Shown: positions 7,214 to 14,079 of the stretch, in pieces | Numbering within the stretch: the first letter of the stretch is position 1 | Layout: each line of letters begins with the position of its first letter | Source: UBA6220 sp041651335 | Lineage (GTDB): Bacteria; Patescibacteriota; Minisyncoccia; Minisyncoccales; Minisyncoccaceae | Length of the DNA: 64,000 nucleotides | NCBI GenBank assembly: GCA_041651335.1 | Contig: JBAZJL010000001.1 | Location: 1 to 64,000 of the forward strand | Reading direction: 5' to 3' | Made by a program: the position numbers and the translations under genes | Notes under the pieces: generated by a model | What the model was told of the DNA's origin: nothing | The model's database searches: none | Seen by the model: the letters and a program-made list of their open reading frames with translations, nothing else

Positions 7214-7816
7214 ATGAAAAAAAGAATTTTTATTGGTATAAACTTTCCAGAAAAAATTAAAAATAGTTTAGTTTCAGAACAGCAGGAAATTGACCGATCT
7301 TTTTCATATTTTTGCGGCAGCTCTCCGATAAAATGGACCAGAAAAGAAAATCTCCATCTTACTTTATTCTTTACAGGTTATTTAGAAATAAATGATTTGC
7401 CTGAAGTTTTTAAAATTGTAGAAAACACGGTTTCTAAATTCGAAGCTTTTGATTTAAAGCTAGGAGAAATTATTTATGCGCCATTAAAAAAAATTCCACC
7501 CAAAATGGTTTGGGTAAATTTTGATTTTTCTAAAGAATTAGCCCGCTTGCAAAAAGCAATTCAAGCTGCGCTTCTCACTGAAGCTAATATTTCTTTAGAA
7601 GAAAACAATGAAGGCAATAAAAATTTTTCTCCGCATATTACTTTGGGCAGAATTATTCAATGGCAATGGTCTAGAATTGAGCCAGAAGAAATTCCGCAAT
7701 TGGAAAAAAATTCTGGAGCAAGTTTTGGCGTTAAATCAATTGAAGTAATGGAAAGCGAGCTTAAAAGAGGAGGTGCAGAATATACGATTTTAAAATCAAT
7801 TAATTTAAAAGATTAA
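7214..7816 (+). CDS. thpR: RNA 2',3'-cyclic phosphodiesterase (2H family)
   Basis: 200 residues, close to family length. The two catalytic HxTx motifs are HLTLFF (about residue 50) and HITLGR (about 143), with the N-terminal RIFIGINFP typical of ThpR/LigT. The family opens 2',3'-cyclic phosphates on RNA to 2'-phosphates. It is followed 3 bp later by murC, so the two are probably one transcript from the leaderless promoter. The middle part has a small extra loop (SLEENNEGNKN) before the second motif. Confidence 0.9.
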   Translation: MKKRIFIGINFPEKIKNSLVSEQQEIDRSFSYFCGSSPIKWTRKENLHLTLFFTGYLEINDLPEVFKIVENTVSKFEAFDLKLGEIIYAPLKKIPPKMVWVNFDFSKELARLQKAIQAALLTEANISLEENNEGNKNFSPHITLGRIIQWQWSRIEPEEIPQLEKNSGASFGVKSIEVMESELKRGGAEYTILKSINLKD

Positions 7817-7819
7817 AAT

Positions 7820-9121
7820 ATGAAAATATATTTTATTGGCATTGGCGGAATTGGGGTTTCATCTTTGGCTCAATATTATTTAGCTAAGGAAAATCAAATT
7901 TTCGGTTCAGATGCTTATGATTCTGAAATCATTCAAATGCTTCGAGAAAAAGGAGCTCAAATTGTTGTGGGGCAGCAAAAACAAGAAAATATCAAAGATC
8001 AGTATGATTTGGTTGTATATAGTCCAGCAGTGAAAGAAACTAATCCAGAATTAGCTGAAGCCAAAGCTAAGGGCCTAAGATGCTTAAGTTATCCTGAAGC
8101 TTTGGGCGAGCTAACCAAAGAATATTTTACCATTGCTATTACGGGCACTCATGGAAAAAGCACAACCACAGCAATGATTGCTTTGATTTTAACAAAAGCA
8201 GGATTAGATCCCACGGTAATCATAGGAACAAAATTAAAAGAATTTAATAATTCTAATTTTCGAATGGGCCAATCGCAATATTTAGTGATTGAGGCTTGTG
8301 AACACGAAGCTTCATTTTTAAAATATTATCCCCAAATCGCGATTATTACCAATATCGAGCAAGACCACTTGGATTATTATAAAAATTTTGCCAATATTCA
8401 AAAAGCATTTGATTCTTTTGCGCTTCAAGTGCCGGCAAACGGATTTATTATTAAAAACAAAAAAGCCCAAATAAATGCCAAAGCAGAAATAATCGATTTT
8501 TCTTTGGAAAAAATTGATGATGTTCAAAAAATAAAAGCAATTTTAAAAATCCCAGGAGAACATAATGTTTTAAATGGTCTGGCAGCCTTGTCTTTGGCTA
8601 GATTGCTGAATATCTCAGATGAGACTGCTTTAAGCGCTCTCTCAGAGTTTTATGGCTCTTGGCGAAGGTTTGAAATCATTAATCTTCCTAATTTTATTTT
8701 AATTGATGATTATGCCCATCATCCTACGGAAATTATGGCTACTTTAAAATCAGCACGAGAAAAATATCCTGATAAAAAAATTTGTTGCGTTTTTCAGCCT
8801 CATCAATATCAAAGAACCCAATTTTTATGGTTTGATTTTATTAGTGTTTTTCAATTAGCCTTGATTGAAAAAATAGTCAACACTTTAATTTTAATCGATG
8901 TATATGATGTTGTTGGCCGAGAAGGAGGGGGAATCAAGGAAAAATTCAATTCAAAAATTATGGCCGAGAAAATAGCCAATGATTGCATTTATCTTGAAGA
9001 TAAAAAAAACCTAGAAGGTTATTTTGCCGACAACCAAGTAATCGTTATGATGGGCGCTGGCAATATTTATAACTTGAGCGTAGAAATAAAATCAAAATAT
9101 CTCGGCACCTGCTCCGATTAA
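7820..9121 (+). CDS. murC: UDP-N-acetylmuramate--L-alanine ligase
   Basis: 433 residues, the usual size. The N-terminal Rossmann loop FIGIGGIGVSSLA, the ATP loop ITGTHGKSTTTAM (about 108-120) and the C-terminal DDYAHHPTEI are MurC hallmarks. It adds L-Ala to UDP-MurNAc in the cytoplasm. Other wall genes sit 11 kb away (19.9-27.8 kb). The last 50 or so codons are repeated, diverged, at 11639-11806, on the far side of the RiPP cassette, so the 3' end of this gene may have been supplied by the inserted DNA. Confidence 0.95.
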   Translation: MKIYFIGIGGIGVSSLAQYYLAKENQIFGSDAYDSEIIQMLREKGAQIVVGQQKQENIKDQYDLVVYSPAVKETNPELAEAKAKGLRCLSYPEALGELTKEYFTIAITGTHGKSTTTAMIALILTKAGLDPTVIIGTKLKEFNNSNFRMGQSQYLVIEACEHEASFLKYYPQIAIITNIEQDHLDYYKNFANIQKAFDSFALQVPANGFIIKNKKAQINAKAEIIDFSLEKIDDVQKIKAILKIPGEHNVLNGLAALSLARLLNISDETALSALSEFYGSWRRFEIINLPNFILIDDYAHHPTEIMATLKSAREKYPDKKICCVFQPHQYQRTQFLWFDFISVFQLALIEKIVNTLILIDVYDVVGREGGGIKEKFNSKIMAEKIANDCIYLEDKKNLEGYFADNQVIVMMGAGNIYNLSVEIKSKYLGTCSD

Positions 9122-9127
9122 CTTCAA

Positions 9128-9156
9128 TTGACAGCATACTACGAATAGTTTATTGT
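9128..9156 (+). promoter_or_regulatory. Promoter of the RiPP cassette
   Basis: TTGACA (9128-9133), a 17-bp spacer and TATTGT (9151-9156), beginning 6 bp after the murC stop. Confidence 0.5.
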
Positions 9157-9164
9157 AATACTAC

Positions 9165-9180
9165 CTCAGGAAAACCTGAG
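9165..9180 (+). other. Leader hairpin upstream of the RiPP precursor
   Basis: CTCAGG AAAA CCTGAG: a perfect 6-bp stem with a tetraloop in the predicted 5' untranslated RNA, ending 14 nt before the Shine-Dalgarno sequence. A role in RNA stability or regulation is possible. Confidence 0.5.
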
Positions 9181-9194
9181 AGTACATTGAAAAC

Positions 9195-9202
9195 GGAGGT
9201 GA
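9195..9202 (+). promoter_or_regulatory. Strong Shine-Dalgarno sequence deciding a TTG start
   Basis: GGAGGTGA, six bases before the TTG at 9209. It is the strongest ribosome binding site seen in the window, where most genes have none. It selects the cysteine-rich reading frame over the overlapping alternative frame. Confidence 0.75.
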
Positions 9203-9208
9203 AAAATC

Positions 9209-9349
9209 TTGGACGCCTTTGTTATACCAAACGAAACGCAAAGAGGGCAGGTTTATGGCAAAATCGAACGCCATGACACCAACGAATGTTGCCAATGCTT
9301 TACCAGCTGCACGCGGTGTTCCGGTAGCTGTAAAAGTATCAACAACTAA
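9209..9349 (+). CDS. Candidate RiPP precursor: 46-residue, six-cysteine peptide
   Basis: A TTG-initiated small gene with an excellent Shine-Dalgarno sequence. The peptide has a polar leader (about residues 1-26, containing IPNETQRGQVYGKIE) and a Cys-rich core ECCQCFTSCTRCSGSC (26-41), with spacing CC-x-C-x3-C-x2-C-x3-C and a KSINN tail. Six cysteines in 46 residues next to a radical SAM/SPASM maturase fits the ranthipeptide (SCIFF-like) or sactipeptide class, in which thioether bridges are made from cysteine. An 8-bp hairpin separates it from the maturase. The exact peptide is not recognised. A second frame over the same DNA (ATG 9255 to 9416) is also open and is judged the less likely product. 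Confidence 0.65.
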   Translation: MDAFVIPNETQRGQVYGKIERHDTNECCQCFTSCTRCSGSCKSINN

Positions 9350-9372
9350 AAAAGATGCATCGATGTTGAACA

Positions 9373-9391
9373 AAAGGGAGTATCTCCCTTT
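9373..9391 (+). terminator. Hairpin between precursor and maturase (possible partial terminator)
   Basis: AAAGGGAG TAT CTCCCTTT: perfect 8-bp stem, 3-nt loop, then CTTTGT. RiPP operons often have such a hairpin so that precursor mRNA exceeds maturase mRNA; that role is inferred here. Confidence 0.5.
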
Positions 9392-9412
9392 CTTTGTAGA
9401 AAGAGGATTACG

Positions 9413-10801
9413 ATGAAACAGGAATTATTTAAAGTTTCGAAGTGGTGTAAAGTATTTGAAAACAACGGAATCAATGCGTTACTTCATTCTCTATCGCTTT
9501 TCGTAATATATATCCCAAAAGAAAAAGGCGAGTTTATTGTGAATATGAAAAAAGAGGGTCAAACAAAGAGTGCAAAAGATTTTACGAATTTCTTGGGCAA
9601 GGAATTATTCGAAATATTACTTCAAGAAAAACTTCTTTTAAGTATTATCCGTGATGAAAAACAAGATTCTCTCGAGTTGGGCGCTCGTTTAAAGAAAAAA
9701 CAGCCTTTAAATATCCTCTATCTGTTATTAACGGATGGATGCAATTTTAAATGTCGTTATTGCTTTGAAGATGGCCCAACTTTAACAGAAAAATTTGTTA
9801 GTTGTAAAATGACAGAAAGAATAGCGCTACAAGCGTTGAAGAAATTTGCTAGCTTAAACGCGAAGTACGGAGATCCTAAAATAACAACTACGATAAATTT
9901 GTATGGCGGAGAACCATTGCTTAATAAGAAGGTTTTTTACATTGCGGTTATCGCAATAAAAAAAATGGTGTCCGCTGGGGAGCTTCCAAAAAACACTCAA
10001 ATTGTTCTAACGACCAACGGCTCGCTGATTACCGAGAAGATTGCAAAATTCGTTGCAGAAAATAATGTATCCGTGGGATTGTCTATTGATGGACCCCAAA
10101 ATTGCAACGATGTTTATCGTAAATCAAAAAGTAATCAAAGCGCCTACTCTTTAGCTTCTCGAGGATATCAACTTTTAAGAAAGAATGAAGTTAATGCCGG
10201 CATTTCTTTCACGATAACCCCTGAGGTTTTAAAAAACGAAAGCGAAATCATTCGTTTTATAATAAAAGAGGTTGGATCTAATGGGGGTCTCGGATTTAAT
10301 ATTTTACACCATAATGCCGAAATACATCCGAACGAAGAATATTATTCTAACGCTGCGCAATTCATCATAGAGGCGTTTAAAACTTTTCGACGTAACAATA
10401 TTTACGAAGAGCGAATAATGCGGAAGGTTAAATGCTTTACAGACCAAACCCCGATTTTTTCTGATTGCGGGGTAACGGGGAGTCAAATTGTAGTTGCGCC
10501 AGATGGAAGAATTGGAGTTTGCCAAGATTTTGTTAAGCCAAGGGCATATTTTAACGGAAAAGTGGAAGACGCGGATTACGATCCAATTAAGAATGGTCTA
10601 TTTGACGAATGGGCGTCTAGGACTCCACTATTTACGGAGGAATGTCAGGATTGTGCGGCGATTTCTTTTTGTGGTGGCGGATGTCCAGCTGGAGTTGAGC
10701 TAGCAACAGGGAATAAATGGAACATAGATAAGAGATTTTGTCCACATAGTAAAATAACTCTCGAATGGTTAATTTGGGACACTTATTCAGCTTGTGAGTG
10801 A
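9413..10801 (+). CDS. Radical SAM/SPASM peptide maturase
   Basis: 462 residues. About 100 N-terminal residues resemble the precursor-binding/N-terminal region of peptide maturases. The radical SAM motif CNFKCRYC follows (C110, C114, C117), then LYGGEP and TTNGSLIT. The C-terminal SPASM region has many cysteines: DCGVTGS, VCQDF, EECQDCAAISFCGGGCPAG and RFCPH, which would hold auxiliary 4Fe-4S clusters. Such enzymes make thioether or C-C crosslinks in ribosomal peptides. AGAGG lies 7 nt before the ATG. The substrate is presumably the Cys-rich peptide encoded 64 bp upstream. Confidence 0.88.
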   Translation: MKQELFKVSKWCKVFENNGINALLHSLSLFVIYIPKEKGEFIVNMKKEGQTKSAKDFTNFLGKELFEILLQEKLLLSIIRDEKQDSLELGARLKKKQPLNILYLLLTDGCNFKCRYCFEDGPTLTEKFVSCKMTERIALQALKKFASLNAKYGDPKITTTINLYGGEPLLNKKVFYIAVIAIKKMVSAGELPKNTQIVLTTNGSLITEKIAKFVAENNVSVGLSIDGPQNCNDVYRKSKSNQSAYSLASRGYQLLRKNEVNAGISFTITPEVLKNESEIIRFIIKEVGSNGGLGFNILHHNAEIHPNEEYYSNAAQFIIEAFKTFRRNNIYEERIMRKVKCFTDQTPIFSDCGVTGSQIVVAPDGRIGVCQDFVKPRAYFNGKVEDADYDPIKNGLFDEWASRTPLFTEECQDCAAISFCGGGCPAGVELATGNKWNIDKRFCPHSKITLEWLIWDTYSACE

Positions 10802-10821
10802 ACTTGCAATACTATATAATA

Positions 10822-10846
10822 GACATATAAACAATATGTCTTTTTT
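10822..10846 (+). terminator. Terminator after the radical SAM gene
   Basis: GACATAT AAACA ATATGTC (10822-10840) followed by six T's, only 3 bp before the next ATG. Some read-through is probably needed to express the peptidase gene. Confidence 0.65.
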
Positions 10847-10849
10847 GTT

Positions 10850-11608
10850 ATGATTAAGAAAATTAATTTTAAAATTAGCAAAAAGCAAGACCTGAGTACG
10901 CTAAAAGCTTTTGTGAAAGAAAGTAAGTATGGCGATGAAACAACACTAAAGTGTGCTTTTTTCAATCTTTACCCTGGTCTTAAAAATTATATTAAACGAA
11001 AAAAGGTAGGCGAACCGGAGTTTTATATAAGTGACATTAATTCAATAAAATCCTTTATTGATAATGAGTATGCAACAAATAAAGTTACGCTAAGAGAAAA
11101 TTTAAACAAGATTCAAGCTGGATGGGGAGAAAAAACGGAAACATATTTTAGATTAGCCAGTGAATTGTTCGCGGAAAAATACTGGCCAAAAGGAGAATAT
11201 ACAGCGTGCGCAACAATTTGGGGAATCTATCCTAGGTTTATAGAGAGAAGGTTGTTTCAAATTCCAGCACTAAAATTAGAAAAGCAATTCACGATGATTG
11301 TAATTGCACACGAAATGCTACATTTCGCATTTTATAATTACTTCTTAAAAAACTATCCAGAATATACTATGAATGAAAATTCATTTTTTATCTGGAATAT
11401 CTCCGAAGGATTTAACGAAGTGGTTCAGTGGCACCCTAAATGGATAAGAGAATTTGGATTTGGTTGCGATATTTATGGGGGTAGAGATGAAATAGTGAAA
11501 AAATTGCAGAAAAAATACAGCAAGCTAGACATTATTGACTCTAAAAATTTAATTGACGATTTGATTATTGAAATCAAAAAGAATAAAAAATTTTTACTAC
11601 ACGATTAA
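10850..11608 (+). CDS. HExxH zinc metallopeptidase-like protein (candidate RiPP leader peptidase)
   Basis: 252 residues, no signal peptide. The zinc motif is H154-E-M-L-H158 within IVIAHEMLHFAFYNYFLKNYP. Possible third ligands are Glu186 or Glu190 in NISEGFNEVVQWH, which would make it a gluzincin-like fold. The N-terminal third is Lys-rich and mixed helical. I do not recognise a named family. Its place directly behind the precursor and maturase, inside the same inserted block, suggests it trims the modified peptide; self-protection is an alternative. No exporter gene is in the block. Confidence 0.65.
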   Translation: MIKKINFKISKKQDLSTLKAFVKESKYGDETTLKCAFFNLYPGLKNYIKRKKVGEPEFYISDINSIKSFIDNEYATNKVTLRENLNKIQAGWGEKTETYFRLASELFAEKYWPKGEYTACATIWGIYPRFIERRLFQIPALKLEKQFTMIVIAHEMLHFAFYNYFLKNYPEYTMNENSFFIWNISEGFNEVVQWHPKWIREFGFGCDIYGGRDEIVKKLQKKYSKLDIIDSKNLIDDLIIEIKKNKKFLLHD

Positions 11609-11638
11609 TCGTTAATGAGAATGATTATTATTTAATTT

Positions 11639-11806
11639 ATGTTAAAGCCAGAAAAAATAGCTAATGATTGTGTTTATCTTGAAGATAAGAAAAGCCTAGA
11701 AGGTTATTTTGCCGACAGCCAAGTAATCGTTATGATGGGCGCTGGCAATATTTATGATTTAAGCTCCTCGATTAAGTCCAAATATCTAGGGAATTGTCCT
11801 AATTAA
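11639..11806 (+). pseudogene. Duplicated 3' end of murC (fragment, 55 codons)
   Basis: Open from an ATG and reading KPEKIANDCVYLEDKKSLEG, then YFADSQVIVMMGAGNIYDLS, closely matching the last 50 or so residues of the murC product (8961-9121), with scattered silent and conservative changes. DNA similarity begins near AGAAAAAATAGC and runs to the stop. It lacks every catalytic motif except the C-terminal MMGAGN segment. It is best read as the original murC tail displaced by the RiPP cassette, or as the right-hand copy of a target duplicated when the cassette entered. Confidence 0.85.
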
Positions 11807-11832
11807 TTAGAACTAATTTATAGGCTTGTTTT

Positions 11833-11861
11833 TTGACAAATATAGTTTTTTATTATATAAT
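11833..11861 (+). promoter_or_regulatory. Consensus promoter of the response regulator-kinase hybrid
   Basis: TTGACA (11833-11838), 17 bp, TATAAT (11856-11861): a perfect sigma70 consensus. A GGGGA Shine-Dalgarno precedes the ATG at 11901. Confidence 0.8.
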
Positions 11862-11900
11862 TATTTTAGTACTTTTTTCTAATTAAAAAGGGGATTCAGG

Positions 11901-13307
11901 ATGTTCGTTGAAAACATTAAAAACGAGATTTACTCGGTATTGATTGTTGATGACAATCAAGGCTTTTTAGAGCTAATTGTTTTGTATTTAGGAAACGCTA
12001 AATACAAAATGGAAATTTTCACAGCTCGAAGCGCAGCCGAAGCGTTGGCATTGCTAAAAGAAAAAAGATTCGACATCATTGTCTCAGACTATCTGATGCC
12101 GGAAATGAATGGCTTGGAGTTTTTCCAAGAAGCAAGAAAAGATTATAAAATTCCTTTTATCCTTTTAACCGGCACGGATAATCAGGAAATAATTCTCAAA
12201 GCCATTAATCTTGGAGTTGATGGCTATATTCAAAAAGGCGGAAATATTTCTAACCGTTTTGAAGAGTTGATTGCCCAGATTCAGAAAACTGTTTCTGATT
12301 ATCAAATGAGAGAAGAGTGTCATAGTGTGCTGAAAAATGCACCTGTTGGCATTTTCCATTCTTCGCCAGAAGGTGAACTTATTTCTGCTAATCAAAAAAT
12401 GGCAGAGATCATGGGATGTTCTGATTCTGAAGAATTAATTAACAGCTTTTCTAATATCGAATTTGCTTATAATGACAATGCTCAAAAAAAGGAATTAATC
12501 GATTCTCTTTTAGAGAATGAAAAGGGTTGGCTTAATTTCGATCAGGTTTGTTTGCGAAAAAAAGACAACCAAGAAATTTTTGTTAAGCTCACTATCAGAT
12601 CAGTCAGAAATTCAAAAAACAAAATTGCCTATCTTGAGGGGTTTGTTGAAGACGTGACTGAACTGAAAGAGGCAAACGATCGAATCGAGTTAATGTCAAA
12701 AACAATTCGGCACGATATTGGCAACGAATTAACAATTTTATTAATGAACACTGAATTGGTCAAAATGGATATATCTAATCCTGCTTTCGATAAATATTTT
12801 GAACGAATTGAATCGGCCGGAACTTCAATCAAAAAACAAATCGATTTCATGAAATTATATCAAGAGATTGGCAGTCAAAAACCAGACTGGCTAGATCTTT
12901 ATCAAAAGATTCCGAAAATTTCCAAACCAGAGATTATTAATCTGATGGTTGAAATTCCGAAAGGATTAAAAATTTATTCGGATTTAATGATAGAGAAAGT
13001 GTTTGACAACCTTCTTGATAACTCTGTAAGGCATGGCGAAAAAGTCTCAAAAATAAAAGTCACGGCGACTCCAATGGAATCAGAATTAATGATTGTCTGG
13101 GAAGATAATGGAATTGGAGTTTCTTCAGAAAATAAGGAAAATATTTTTAAGCAAGGTTTTGGAAAAAATACTGGCCTAGGCCTTTATTTGATCCGTAAAA
13201 TTCTCGGGCTTACTGGAATTAAAATCCAGGAAACCGGAGAATTCCAAAAAGGCGCTAGATTTGAAATCTTAGTGCCCAAGGAAAAATATAAAATATTGGA
13301 AGACTAA
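11901..13307 (+). CDS. Hybrid receiver-PAS-histidine kinase
   Basis: 468 residues, soluble. The receiver domain (about 10-130) has the DD pair in VLIVDDNQ and phospho-acceptor D63 in IVSDYLMPEMNG. A PAS sensor (about 140-255) ends in GFVEDVTELKEAN. The kinase part has H271 in TIRHDIGNE, the N box FDNLLDNSVRHG, DNGIGV and TGLGLYLI. Having the receiver at the N terminus suggests it is controlled by an upstream kinase and then phosphorylates another partner. The HDIGNELT H-box is of the HisKA_7TM/methanogen-like type. It has its own strong promoter and terminator, so it is a single-gene unit. Confidence 0.9.
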   Translation: MFVENIKNEIYSVLIVDDNQGFLELIVLYLGNAKYKMEIFTARSAAEALALLKEKRFDIIVSDYLMPEMNGLEFFQEARKDYKIPFILLTGTDNQEIILKAINLGVDGYIQKGGNISNRFEELIAQIQKTVSDYQMREECHSVLKNAPVGIFHSSPEGELISANQKMAEIMGCSDSEELINSFSNIEFAYNDNAQKKELIDSLLENEKGWLNFDQVCLRKKDNQEIFVKLTIRSVRNSKNKIAYLEGFVEDVTELKEANDRIELMSKTIRHDIGNELTILLMNTELVKMDISNPAFDKYFERIESAGTSIKKQIDFMKLYQEIGSQKPDWLDLYQKIPKISKPEIINLMVEIPKGLKIYSDLMIEKVFDNLLDNSVRHGEKVSKIKVTATPMESELMIVWEDNGIGVSSENKENIFKQGFGKNTGLGLYLIRKILGLTGIKIQETGEFQKGARFEILVPKEKYKILED

Positions 13308-13328
13308 CAAAGTCTTCCTCTTTTTTAT
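13298..13328 (+). terminator. Terminator overlapping the hybrid kinase stop codon
   Basis: GGAAGACT AACAA AGTCTTCC (13298-13318), then TCTTTTTTATTTT. The stop codon lies at the loop. Confidence 0.85.
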
Positions 13329-13368
13329 TTTGAAGCATATAATAACAGAAAATATAATATAAATTTTT

Positions 13369-13911
13369 ATGAAGAAAAAAAATTTAAAACCAAGAAATAT
13401 TAAAATAAAAATTAGACCTCCTCGCCTTAGCGATGCTAATTCTTGCGCTGAAATGATTAATTCTTTGGTTGATGAAAAAGCAATGATCTCTCTTCAAAAA
13501 AAAGTAACTCCAAAACAAGAATTAGTTTATTTAAAATCTTTATTAAAAGACATAAAAGACAATAAAGCAATTTCGTATGCTATTGATTTTAATGGAAAAG
13601 TAATGGGTATGTCTGGAATTAGTTCTGATAATGATAACATTGGGAAGCATATTGGAAATATTGGAATTATTGTTTGTTTAGAAGCCAGGGGAATGGGTTT
13701 AGGAGAAAAATTGTTTCAAAAAGTTTTAATCGAGGGGGTAAAAAATTTAAAATTTAAAATTGTAAAATTAGATGTTTTTGCAAAAAACAAACCAGCGATT
13801 GGATTGTATAAAAAATTAGGATTTCAAAAAATCGGATTAATAAAAGGCGGAGCAAGTTATTATGGAAAATACGAAGACGAATTTATTATGGTTAAATATA
13901 TTAAAAATTAA
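13369..13911 (+). CDS. GNAT-family N-acetyltransferase
   Basis: 180 residues. A basic N terminus (MKKKNLKPRNIKIKIRPPRL) leads into the GNAT fold. The acetyl-CoA pyrophosphate loop is ARGMGLGEKLFQ (about 115-126), followed by KLDVFAKNKPAIGLYKKLGF, the classic motif-B ending. Substrate unknown: it could modify a small molecule or a protein N terminus. A TATAAT box at 13353-13358 lies 10 nt before the ATG. Confidence 0.88.
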   Translation: MKKKNLKPRNIKIKIRPPRLSDANSCAEMINSLVDEKAMISLQKKVTPKQELVYLKSLLKDIKDNKAISYAIDFNGKVMGMSGISSDNDNIGKHIGNIGIIVCLEARGMGLGEKLFQKVLIEGVKNLKFKIVKLDVFAKNKPAIGLYKKLGFQKIGLIKGGASYYGKYEDEFIMVKYIKN

Positions 13912-13955
13912 CCAAAAGATCAAACGAAGGCATATACAAACTTATTATTATTTTG

Positions 13956-14052
13956 TATAATGTGTTTATGAGAAAGCAAAGAAGTTATTATAAAATAAAT
14001 TTAAAAATCAATTCTTGATTCTTGTTTAATTTGCCCCTTTCAAGGGGTTTTA
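13956..14052 (+). other. Small promoter-to-terminator unit (possible sRNA or 16-residue peptide)
   Basis: TATAAT at 13956-13961 with a weak -35 (TATACA, 13933). A 16-codon frame (13968-14018, MRKQRSYYKINLKINS) starts 6 nt beyond it. A CCCCTT TC AAGGGG hairpin with T's (14034-14052) closes the unit. The transcript would be about 80 nt. Either the RNA or the basic peptide could be the product; neither is recognised. Confidence 0.35.
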
Positions 14053-14079
14053 TTTTAAATAAATAATAAATAAAATAAA

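Noticed and set aside
9255..9416. ATG-started 53-codon frame ending in ATGA overlap with the radical SAM gene, a possible alternative RiPP precursor
   Set aside because: Poor ribosome binding site, no Cys and Ala/Val-rich shadow-like sequence; the overlapping TTG frame has GGAGGTGA and six cysteines. Kept only as a fallback.
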